This document shows positions 31,101 through 37,468 of a stretch of 64,000 nucleotides of DNA, in pieces. Within the stretch, counting starts at the first letter, position 1. Every line of letters starts with the position of its first letter. Location of the stretch: the NCBI RefSeq assembly GCF_030908385.1, contig NZ_CP133091.1, positions 1,846,128-1,910,127 of the forward strand, read 5' to 3'. Below the pieces are notes generated by a model. The model saw only the letters and a program-made list of their open reading frames with translations. It searched no databases and was not told the DNA's origin. Made by a program: the position numbers and the translations under genes. The DNA comes from Mangrovimonas sp. YM274. Its GTDB lineage: Bacteria; Bacteroidota; Bacteroidia; Flavobacteriales; Flavobacteriaceae.

Positions 31101-33334
31101 CGTTGGCCCTTACGGCTACGGAAACCTCCAACGTGACCTGTACCGATGATCAGGGGACCATTACGGCCATTGCCGAAGGGGGATGGGGCAGCTATGAATA
31201 CGAACTGACCGGAGCCGCTACGGTGGCCTACTCACCGAACGGAACCTTTACGGGACTTTCTGCAGGGACCTATACCGTGAACGTTATGGACGCACAGGGC
31301 TGTATTGCCTCTGCGGACGTGACCCTTGAAGTTCCGGAGCCTATTGCAGCGACCTTTACGCCAAGTGTGACCATGCTGTCCTGTTTTGGGGATGAGAACG
31401 CTACGATCGTTATAGACAACGTAACGGGAGGCCAGGAGAGCAACTATACCTATACCTTAAATACACTCGCTCCTATAGCAAGTACCTCTGGACCGCAGAC
31501 CTCCAACGAGTTTGCCAACCTGGGGGCAGGGACCTACAACGTGACCATCACCGATGGCTATGGCTGTAGCACGACCTCGGCGGACATTGCCATCTCCGAG
31601 CCAACAGCCATCGAGGCGAGTTTGGTGAAGAGTGCCTCGCCGACCTGTCTGAACGACGGGGAGCTTACCCTGAGCGCTACGGGAGGAACGGGAGCCTATA
31701 CCTATAGCGATACCAGTGCCTTTACCACGGTATTGGGGTCGTTCACGACCTCTGTATCCTTTACGGTACCGGCGGGAAGCTATGAATATTACGTTAAGGA
31801 TGCCAATGGCTGTATAGCGACGATATCCAACGAGATCACCATCGATCCGCTTCCGGAGTTGACTATAGAGTTGGCCTCTACCAACCCGACCATCAACTGT
31901 GCGGGCGACAACAACGGTACCATTGTGGCCGTTGCCGAGGGAGGTCTGGGCAACTATGTCTATACCTTGCAGGATGCTTCGGGCAATGCCATCCCAACAG
32001 CGGTACAGGATACCCCTGGGGTGTTTACGGAGCTTTTGGCGGGTACCTATACGGTACATGTGCAGAGTGACGATTGCGAGAGCACTTCGGCAACCATCAG
32101 CATTACCGAGCCTGATGCACCATTGGAAGCGACCTTTGAGATCAACAATGTAACCTGTTTTGGGGGCAATGACGGCTCTTTGGAGATTATTGCCACAGGA
32201 GGAACGGGCATCATCAAATATGCCATCTCCCCACAGATGGACCAGTTCTTCGAGACCAATGTGTTCGAGAACCTATGGCCAGGGGACTACGAGGTGATCG
32301 TACAGGACGAGCTGGGCTGTTATGTAATGTTCAGCTTTACCATCACCGAACCGGAACCGTTGATCGTGAGTATTGTTCCTGACTCCATATTGCCGACCCC
32401 ATGTGCGGGCGACAACGACGGGGAGTTCAGTATCGAGATCTCCGGGGGAACGGCGCCTTACAGCGTAAGCCTTGATGCGTACGACGGCCCTTATACTACG
32501 GGAGCTGCAGGGCAGACGGTATTTGACTTTACGGAACTCTCCGGAGGGGACCATATCGTATATGTCCGTGACAGTATGGGCTGTGAGTCCGAATGGAACA
32601 TCACCTTCCCGGAGGCGGTGAACCTGGACCCGCTGTTGGAAGTGGAGTACGTATGTATCGACAACTTCTCGGCAAACATCGTGACCGTGCTTATTGATGA
32701 GAGCGTGGACCCAGCCGAAGTGGACTACTCACTGAACGGTGGCCCTTACCAGGTGAGCAATGTGTTTGAGAACATACCTCCGGGAACGGACCACTATATA
32801 GAGGTGCGCCATACCAATGGCTGTATCCAGACCACGGAGTTCTTCGATATAGGCGTGTTCGAGCCGGTGGACCTGGCCCTAAACGAGGGTGACCAGAACC
32901 AGATTGTAGCCCTGGCCACGGGAGGTAACGGAGAGTATACCTTCACCCTTAACGACGAGGACTACGGTAGTGAGAATACCTTTATGATCTCTGAGACGGG
33001 CGAGTATCTGGTAACGGTAACGGACAGCAACGGCTGTATTGCCGAGGCAAGGATCTACCTTGAGTACGTGGACCCTTGTATCCCGAACTACTTTACCCCG
33101 AACGGTGACGGTATCCAGGACACCTGGGCGCCGTGTACGGACGACTTCCCGAACCTGGAGTTTGATATTTACGACAGATATGGGCGCAAGGTGGGGACCT
33201 ACCACCAGGGCCAATACTGGGACGGACGATATAACAACCAGGAGCTGCCAACGGGCGACTATTGGTATGTGGTGAGGCTCAACAGCTCAAACAACGACAG
33301 AGAGTTTGTTGGACATTTTACCCTGTATAGATAA
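25133..33334 (+). CDS. SprB-like giant T9SS adhesin, copy 2
   Basis: A 2733-residue exported protein, paralogous to the first adhesin. A signal peptide ends near SYAQ. The N-terminal roughly 978 residues share layout with copy 1 (DUF11-like module GFQNTGNDNATNLEIKD; Cys-rich VICPNDGKELPNIFLCGAND) but differ throughout, most strongly in the first 500 residues. Residues 979-2733 are identical to residues 989-2743 of copy 1 and include the SprB repeats and the CHU_C export domain. It lies downstream of sprF and is closed by a strong terminator at 33410. It is probably a second surface adhesin with a different tip but the same stalk; binding specificity is not readable. Confidence 0.88.
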   Translation: MKKPTFSRIAIIIVLIILGCQSYAQNYVPFTPRFNEDLKGDIILIGNNILGPDNNAFNDGSVYNHNVDMTYIDIDNDDTTFSSSSADLDIPNPNCYQIIYAGLYWGAVTNGDESITDVKLKGPTGDYHDVEGTIIYNANGTTVAGNSFPYSCYADVTSIVTNLGTNLGTYTVANVSSAEGETATFDPYNGTGYSAGWSLFVVYEDPTLPGKSITSFDGFSAISSSVNTDVPVSGFRTVPAPAPVRATFAFATLEGDKPIQNDRMLLNGQELSAADRPANNFFNSSVTQLSALPVDNRVPNSTNTLGFDTGVMVVPNPGNSLIANDATSAVVTLESDQDTYFQYFFAFAVEIIEPNIVLTKIVEDDEGNNIGGETVGLSQPLNYIIGFQNTGNDNATNLEIKDILPINIIFNYPEDLELPEGVTAVSYDPDTRELILNVDNDLVEVGDPVLEIIIHAQTVDTCNQLADSCSNIINNQAFATYNGFWNPDFLITDDPSYSSNTGCLITPQATNFLGDLDDCTFEENVVLCGASVELTAANGYDEYSWSTSPSGSPVIGTTQTISVTETGTYYVHNTAIAPCQSIDQVFHVTTFGAGITNPVIPFADEVVICPNDGKELPNIFLCGANDSREINTNISGATSIIWEKLNEASCEAVTNSDCANESDACTWNEVGTGPDFTADTSGQFRLTINFEGGCFVQFYFNVYQNLLNPTAVGQDIICSTPGSITVGSVPSGYEYSLDGVTYQTSNVFTVNAPGVYTVYIQQVGVDTNPCVFTTPQVQIMESDFTATSMITQPLCHDDKGSIQLAAIDAEPQYFFELYSNGTLVNSVGPIDENNYTFENLNPGTYTATVETEDGCVYSEDVTIVEPPLLEATAALTVPLTCTDGEITVYPIGGTPPYFYFVNSDTEFQSVPEIVVTAPGVFNITVVDSNNCSVEASITVESSPAPEFTIDQTNITCASLNNSGSITVTVTEAYGSSIAYSIDGGLTFVSSPVFTGLAEGDYEVVLQYTLGSSVCLTEPQTVTITANDPIIGVAELTAPYTCSSTGTITVSNVSGGVAPYTYSLDGVTFQSGSTFTGLTAGTYTVTIEDSTGCTYITAPIVIEPLDPPTDVDFTSTPVTCPSNTATVTVATVTGGTGALEYQIIAPASAATAYQASNEFAGLEPGTYTFQVKDANDCNYTETYTIDPLPALTMGAVLVKDLDCTASPDAIIEGTIGGGTPPYTYAVSIGGAAYSALGATGATFTYTTGTAGTYQFQVTDASGCTAETGVITVQPISMPALTVALDAPILCNGDANGSIDVTIDTTVGTPPFTINVTNDTTGVDYGTQTSGLTAGTYTVTLTDAKSCEATETVTIGEPDAIAVDYHTVDITCTSTGVSQGSIIIDGVTGGTAPYNYFVTGTNGYDNSELNATGSTSVSFDVVDFGLYQINVVDANGCSVLIQDVLVASPPTDLDISIATTVDCAAGGEAVVSIGSTLVSSGPFYFSIYQGPVSVYPNPAGSWIPEDAPGSQSATFTGLTPGVSYTFIVYDASTNCSYFEPATTPIPTNSTLTATAVSAANISCTGSADGTVAFTINSSYGTSIDINYEVFDTLTQESAGVTGSGTVGGNGSLTVTDLGPLPFGNYYVLITENTGPNAGCSIVTIPFNITESEIPLSLSTSIDQNANCNMASGQISAVGHDGTAPYQYQVTTTATAPSETDAAWASASTFSLDAGDYYVHVMDAYGCIVSSPVVVLPADPSPEISATLADECLDVDGTYEMTVNLDIAGIPPYSYSIDGGAFQTQTAPFTITNLASGDHTVEVQDANGCGNTVTVSIAAPLNITPSVEALPTCNNDDGQLSIATLGGSGTFTYAISPNPATATLSGNVFSGLPSGLYTITVTDTVTSCEEVVEVSLPAAVLPTFTATPSTVTCFGDDTGAFDINVSNYSGAYTYEVFDNAGVSVTGAVAANTANNPQTVTGMNAGTFTVVITETDVPFCSATATVVIGSPSEALALTATETSNVTCTDDQGTITAIAEGGWGSYEYELTGAATVAYSPNGTFTGLSAGTYTVNVMDAQGCIASADVTLEVPEPIAATFTPSVTMLSCFGDENATIVIDNVTGGQESNYTYTLNTLAPIASTSGPQTSNEFANLGAGTYNVTITDGYGCSTTSADIAISEPTAIEASLVKSASPTCLNDGELTLSATGGTGAYTYSDTSAFTTVLGSFTTSVSFTVPAGSYEYYVKDANGCIATISNEITIDPLPELTIELASTNPTINCAGDNNGTIVAVAEGGLGNYVYTLQDASGNAIPTAVQDTPGVFTELLAGTYTVHVQSDDCESTSATISITEPDAPLEATFEINNVTCFGGNDGSLEIIATGGTGIIKYAISPQMDQFFETNVFENLWPGDYEVIVQDELGCYVMFSFTITEPEPLIVSIVPDSILPTPCAGDNDGEFSIEISGGTAPYSVSLDAYDGPYTTGAAGQTVFDFTELSGGDHIVYVRDSMGCESEWNITFPEAVNLDPLLEVEYVCIDNFSANIVTVLIDESVDPAEVDYSLNGGPYQVSNVFENIPPGTDHYIEVRHTNGCIQTTEFFDIGVFEPVDLALNEGDQNQIVALATGGNGEYTFTLNDEDYGSENTFMISETGEYLVTVTDSNGCIAEARIYLEYVDPCIPNYFTPNGDGIQDTWAPCTDDFPNLEFDIYDRYGRKVGTYHQGQYWDGRYNNQELPTGDYWYVVRLNSSNNDREFVGHFTLYR
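28067..33334 (+). repeat. 5268-bp direct repeat, copy 2 (adhesin 3' segment)
   Basis: Second copy of 18738-24005. Five of the six differences seen (33214, 33229, 33241, 33274, 33325) fall in the last 121 bp; the sixth is at 29845. Sequence before 28067 is AT-richer and only distantly similar to that before 18738. Confidence 0.95.
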
Positions 33335-33409
33335 TAATAAGAAATTGTCATAGCGACATAAAAAGCTGAGTTTTCAGATTAAGGTGTATACATGACTGTG
33401 TACGAAGTG

Positions 33410-33438
33410 ACTGCCCCAAAAGGGGCAGTTTCTTTTTT
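33410..33438 (+). terminator. Rho-independent terminator of the adhesin locus
   Basis: Perfect 8-bp stem ACTGCCCC/GGGGCAGT with an AAAA loop, followed by TTTCTTTTTT. It lies 75 bp after the second adhesin's stop and before the trehalase gene. Confidence 0.9.
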
Positions 33439-33494
33439 GTAGCTTTTCTATTTCTTAAAAAAGCGTATTTTAAGAGTAGCTTAAACCTTGAGAT

Positions 33495-35081
33495 ATGAGA
33501 TTTTATATTTGGGTGTTGTGTTTTTTGTTGTGGTCCTGTAAACAGGAGACTACTTCGGGTGTTTTACAAAAGGAAGTTCAAAAAACATCCTATGAGGCTC
33601 CAAGCGTATTGTTAAAGGGTTTATTTATTGATGTGCAATTATCGAATGTATTTAGGGATAGCAAGACTTTTGTGGATTGTACAGCCAAACTGCCTTACGA
33701 TTCCATTTTAGAGATGTATCATAGAGAAAAAACGCTTGCCAATTTTAAACTAGACCGGTTTATAGTTAAAAATTTTGAACTTCCTAAGGAGCAGCAATCA
33801 ACCTTTATATACGATGCTCAAAACACAGCAAAGGAGCATATCGAAGATTTATGGCCCTATTTAACCCATGTAGCTGATACAATGCACGGGAGGAATAGTT
33901 TGATTTCCTTGCCCAATGCTTATGTAGTTCCTGGTGGACGTTTTCGGGAAGTGTATTATTGGGATTCCTATTTTACCATGTTGGGCCTTGTTGAAAGTGG
34001 AAAGTTTGAAACCATTGAAGCCATGTTGGATAATTTTGCTTATCTCATTGAAGTTTTTGGGCACATTCCCAATGGCAACCGGAGTTATTATATATCAAGG
34101 TCACAACCTCCCTTTTTCCCTCAAATGATTGTGCTTTTAGCAAGTTATAAAGGAGATAGTGTCTATCTGAAATATCGAGATGCCCTGCGCAAAGAATACC
34201 AATTTTGGATGGCTCATGACAATTCAGAGAAAGCCTATCAGCATGTAGTTTCAACAGATTTTGGATTAATGAATCGTTATTTTGATGTCTTAAACCAACC
34301 AAGGGATGAATCTTATAAAGAGGACTACAATTTGAAGAATGAAGGAACAACGGATTCTCTATTTTATCGACACGTGAGGGCAGCAGCAGAATCTGGCTGG
34401 GACTTTAGCTCCCGTTGGTTGAGAGATGCCTCCCTTATAAACACAATGAATACTTTGGAGATCCTTCCAGTTGATCTCAATGCTTTACTCTATGGGATGG
34501 AGACTGTATTGATAAAGTGTTTTGAAAACGAGGATTCTAAATTTGCAGTAGAATTACAAAAGAGTCAGCAAAATAGAAAAGAATTTCTAAATGCTTTGAG
34601 TTGGAATCAGGAATTAGGAGTTTTTGAAGATTACAATTGGCGTACTCAAAAAAGAACAGGACGTTTGTCCTTGGCTATGGTGTATCCCTTGTATTTTAAA
34701 ATGACCTCACAAGAGCAGGCCGATGCGGTTGTGAATTTTGTTTCAGCGGAATTTTTGAAGCCAGGAGGGGTCGTGACGACCAATTATCCTACAGGGCAAC
34801 AATGGGATGAACCAAATGGATGGGCGCCTTTACAATGGATGACTGTAATAGGGTTGGAAAATTATGGTCACCATGACTTAGCAAAGACTATTATGGAGCG
34901 ATGGGTGGCCTTAAATGAAAAGGTATATTTATCGACTGGCAAGTTTATGGAGAAATACAACGTAGAAGACCTAAGCTTGGAAGCAGGTGGTGGTGAATAT
35001 CCTTTACAAGATGGCTTTGGATGGAGCAACGGAGTGTATTTGGCCTTTAAGCAGAAATTAGAAAAGGCTAATCACAAATAA
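33495..35081 (+). CDS. treA: Alpha,alpha-trehalase, GH37, predicted lipoprotein
   Basis: A 528-residue glycoside hydrolase family 37 enzyme that splits trehalose into two glucose molecules. Signature 1 PGGRFREVYYWDSY is at 146-159 and signature 2 QWDEPNGWAPLQ begins at 436. ESGWDFSSRW contains the likely acid Asp303, and GGGEYPLQDGFGW near the C-terminus holds the base region. The N-terminus MRFYIWVLCFLLWSC ends in a lipobox with Cys15, so the enzyme is probably membrane-anchored on the periplasmic side rather than cytoplasmic. It has no carbohydrate uptake neighbours here and converges on the next gene with 37 bp between stops. Confidence 0.92.
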   Translation: MRFYIWVLCFLLWSCKQETTSGVLQKEVQKTSYEAPSVLLKGLFIDVQLSNVFRDSKTFVDCTAKLPYDSILEMYHREKTLANFKLDRFIVKNFELPKEQQSTFIYDAQNTAKEHIEDLWPYLTHVADTMHGRNSLISLPNAYVVPGGRFREVYYWDSYFTMLGLVESGKFETIEAMLDNFAYLIEVFGHIPNGNRSYYISRSQPPFFPQMIVLLASYKGDSVYLKYRDALRKEYQFWMAHDNSEKAYQHVVSTDFGLMNRYFDVLNQPRDESYKEDYNLKNEGTTDSLFYRHVRAAAESGWDFSSRWLRDASLINTMNTLEILPVDLNALLYGMETVLIKCFENEDSKFAVELQKSQQNRKEFLNALSWNQELGVFEDYNWRTQKRTGRLSLAMVYPLYFKMTSQEQADAVVNFVSAEFLKPGGVVTTNYPTGQQWDEPNGWAPLQWMTVIGLENYGHHDLAKTIMERWVALNEKVYLSTGKFMEKYNVEDLSLEAGGGEYPLQDGFGWSNGVYLAFKQKLEKANHK

Positions 35082-35118
35082 TTTATTTGAGAGCGGCCTT
35101 GAAATTTACTTTAGGTAT

Positions 35119-35844
35119 TTATAGTTTCGGTAAATACAATACCATATTTTCTATTTCTATATCGTCCAAATGTCCCATTTTTTTTCGGTCTTGGGTAATA
35201 AGGTGCATATGCATAAAGGAGTCATGGTGTGTAAAGATTCCTTGGTGCTCAGTTGAGAAAAACCCAACGATGTCTACAGTTTCATTTTTCAATGGATAAT
35301 TAACCTGTCCTTGGTGGGCTTCTTTAGGAGAGGATACTTTAGAGCCCTCTGGCAAGTTTTGTATATGAATGTTGGCATTAGCTATGGTACCATGTAATTT
35401 GAAAGTAAAGGGCCGTTTAAAAGCCTTGGTGTTACTATCTATAAAAAGTTCTAATTGCGGAATGGTTTTTAAGGAGGAAGGTAACTCTATAGGTTCCCAT
35501 TCGATGATGTTGGCATGAACAAAAAAAGGAGCAGAAACGTTATAGGTTTCCTCTACGACCATGGTAGAGTCCGAGGTTACTTTGGAAACATAACTGTGTC
35601 CGTCAAAAATAGTTAATTCTCCCGTTAAAAAACTTTTGGGACCAAGACCATACAAGCCATTCTTATTAGCTATGGTATCCAATAAAATAGCTCCTTCCAA
35701 AGCACCATCCCACATGACATTCTTCATAGCGCGGACAATAGCAATATCTTGGTAGGTTTCAGAAATTTCGGGTGTTTTAGTGTTTGTTTTACAGGCAAAT
35801 ATTGTTAAGGCTAGTATTGCTGAGAGGAACTTTTTGCGATTCAT
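35119..35844 (-). CDS. Acetolactate decarboxylase-like exported lipoprotein
   Basis: A 241-residue protein resembling alpha-acetolactate decarboxylase (AlsD/BudA), which makes acetoin from acetolactate. GLGPKSFLTGELTIFDG corresponds to the family's conserved N-terminal Glu region (Glu76). HMH...GH gives His212, His214 and His225 with the spacing of the zinc ligands of the Bacillus enzyme (H-x-H-x10-H). The family Arg ahead of the IDG-like strand appears to read Lys (Lys149 in FKLHG). The N-terminus MNRKKFLSAILALTIFAC is a lipoprotein signal with Cys18, odd for a pathway whose substrate is made in the cytoplasm. Acetolactate synthase is not beside it. Fold assignment is fairly secure; activity is less so. 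Confidence 0.75.
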   Translation of the reverse strand: MNRKKFLSAILALTIFACKTNTKTPEISETYQDIAIVRAMKNVMWDGALEGAILLDTIANKNGLYGLGPKSFLTGELTIFDGHSYVSKVTSDSTMVVEETYNVSAPFFVHANIIEWEPIELPSSLKTIPQLELFIDSNTKAFKRPFTFKLHGTIANANIHIQNLPEGSKVSSPKEAHQGQVNYPLKNETVDIVGFFSTEHQGIFTHHDSFMHMHLITQDRKKMGHLDDIEIENMVLYLPKL

Positions 35845-36270
35845 GGTGATGAGGGTTGTAATTTTCTTTGTAAAAATAAGAAGCTATTTTCAATTTTTGG
35901 TAAATAGTTTAAAAAAAGATATTTTCATATTTTTTGTAATGCATTGTTGTTTAGGCTTTTATGTGTTTTGTTCTATCTGTTGTAATGAATTAAAGAACCT
36001 TCACTTGAGGTTAGGTTATTACTTTTTAGAACACGGTTATTTTTATCATGACGTTTAAGTTTTAAAATTAACTTATGAGAAATGTAGGGGCAATTATTAG
36101 AAGGCTTAAGGCTCGAAGCGGTTTAGAAATATGGTTATGGAAAATGTCTAAAATTTGGAATCTAATTTCGTCTTATTCAGCATAAGTGTTAAAATTTATA
36201 TTATATCCTTTTCAATGTTACCTAGGTTACTAAGTGTATTTTTGTAGCCAAATTTCATTATCTTTAATTT
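35845..36270. other. Intergenic region between the ALDC-like gene and the HD-PycTM gene
   Basis: About 426 bp between divergent genes. It contains the candidate promoter/operator at 36213-36244 and a 36-codon open frame at 36075-36185 (MRNVGAIIRRLKARSGLEIW...), basic and Trp-containing, with no further support. No RNA gene or terminator was recognised. Confidence 0.5.
36213..36244 (+). promoter_or_regulatory. Candidate operator (CAATGTTACC-TAGGTTAC) and -7 element TATTTTTG
   Basis: TATTTTTG at 36237-36244 fits TAnnTTTG. No TTG stands at -33; instead there are two GTTAC words at 36217-36221 and 36226-36230 flanking a palindromic ACCTAGGT core. The ten bases CAATGTTACC recur at 61131-61140 before another promoter without a TTG. 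This suggests an activator-dependent promoter, an inference. Confidence 0.4.
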
Positions 36271-37455
36271 ATGAAAGAAGAACTCCTACAACAGGCTGAA
36301 GACTTTGTAAGTCAGCTTTTTGAGAAAAAACTATCCCCTAAAAACTTTTATCACAACATAGAACATACGCGACGAGTTGTGCAGGGGATTGCACAGTTAA
36401 GTGCTATGGAATGTTTCAGCGAAACCGATACATATTGGCTTAAGATTGCCGCTTGGTTTCACGATACAGGATTTATAGAAAAAGATTCGGGGCATGAGGA
36501 AGTAAGTGCTGCATTGGCAAAGGAATTTTTGGAGTCCAAAGGGGTTGAAAAGGAGGATATTGCAAGAGTTGAGCAACTTATTTTGGCTACAAAAATGAGT
36601 CATAAACCCAGTAATGTTCAAGAAGGAGTTATCAAGGATGCAGATTGCGGACATGTGGCTTCGGAGGGCTTTTTTGAAATCTCTGAAGATTTGAGGCGTG
36701 AGGAACGCTATAAAAAAGAGCAAGAAATTTCAGAATTGGAGTGGCTGTTTGAAAACAAGCAGTTTATGGATAGGCATCAGTTTTATAGCAATTATGCTTT
36801 AACAAAATGGCAGCCTATTAAGGAGATGAACAGCTTTGAGTTGGATCAAAAAATTAAAAAAATAGAGGATAAACAAAAAAACAAAACCAAAAACAAAGGT
36901 TTTGGAAGGGGTGTCGATACCATGTTTAGGGTTACCCTTAAAAATCATATAGAGTTGAGTGCCATTGCTGATACTAAGGCCAATATTCTTTTATCTGTAA
37001 ACGCTATCATAATTTCAGTGGCGCTTTCTGGGCTGGTTCCAAAGTTGGATAATGCATCCAATTCATTTTTGGTATATCCTACACTTATTTTGATGATTTT
37101 TAGTGTGGCATCGGTTGTATTGTCAGTTCTGTCTACACGTCCCAATATTTCTAACGATGCTAATTTTAACGAGACCCTTACCCGTGAATTGATTAAATCA
37201 AAACAAACTAATTTGTTGTTTTTTGGCAACTTTTATAAAATGTCCTTGCAAGATTTTGAATGGGGCATCGACTATTTAATGCAAAATGAAGATACACTAT
37301 ATAATTCCATGACTCGAGATTTGTACTATTTAGGTTTGGTCTTGGAGCGTAAATACCGTTTGTTACGAATTACTTACACGGTATTTATGATTGGTATTAT
37401 TGTGTCCGCATTGTCTTTTGTAGTGAGTTATCATTTTATGGCAGATATTAAATAA
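36271..37455 (+). CDS. HD-domain phosphohydrolase fused to a PycTM (DUF5706) membrane domain
   Basis: A 394-residue two-domain protein. Residues 1-175 are an HD-type metal phosphohydrolase with a full set of candidate metal ligands: His28 or His32 (HNIEH), His64-Asp65 (WFHDTGF), His75 (GHEEV) and Asp123 (KDADCGH). After a Lys-rich linker (about 195-215), the C-terminal part has the Pycsar-effector-like IADTKANILLSVNAIIISVAL helix, a second helix (about 268-290) and a third near the end (about 370-390). In Pycsar defence, PycTM proteins disrupt the membrane when a cyclic pyrimidine nucleotide is sensed. Here no PycC cyclase is adjacent, and the HD fusion suggests nucleotide turnover or signalling. 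It leads a three-gene run with 13- and 14-bp gaps. Confidence 0.82.
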   Translation: MKEELLQQAEDFVSQLFEKKLSPKNFYHNIEHTRRVVQGIAQLSAMECFSETDTYWLKIAAWFHDTGFIEKDSGHEEVSAALAKEFLESKGVEKEDIARVEQLILATKMSHKPSNVQEGVIKDADCGHVASEGFFEISEDLRREERYKKEQEISELEWLFENKQFMDRHQFYSNYALTKWQPIKEMNSFELDQKIKKIEDKQKNKTKNKGFGRGVDTMFRVTLKNHIELSAIADTKANILLSVNAIIISVALSGLVPKLDNASNSFLVYPTLILMIFSVASVVLSVLSTRPNISNDANFNETLTRELIKSKQTNLLFFGNFYKMSLQDFEWGIDYLMQNEDTLYNSMTRDLYYLGLVLERKYRLLRITYTVFMIGIIVSALSFVVSYHFMADIK

Positions 37456-37468
37456 GCTATTTGAGTTT

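Noticed and set aside
18738-33334. The 5.27-kb repeat as a pure assembly artefact
   Set aside because: Flanks differ on both sides, the heads diverge, and six silent differences separate the copies, so two real loci are more likely; long reads would still be the test.
36271-37455. A complete Pycsar anti-phage system
   Set aside because: No pyrimidine cyclase gene lies next to the PycTM protein, and the fused HD domain and neighbours differ from known systems.
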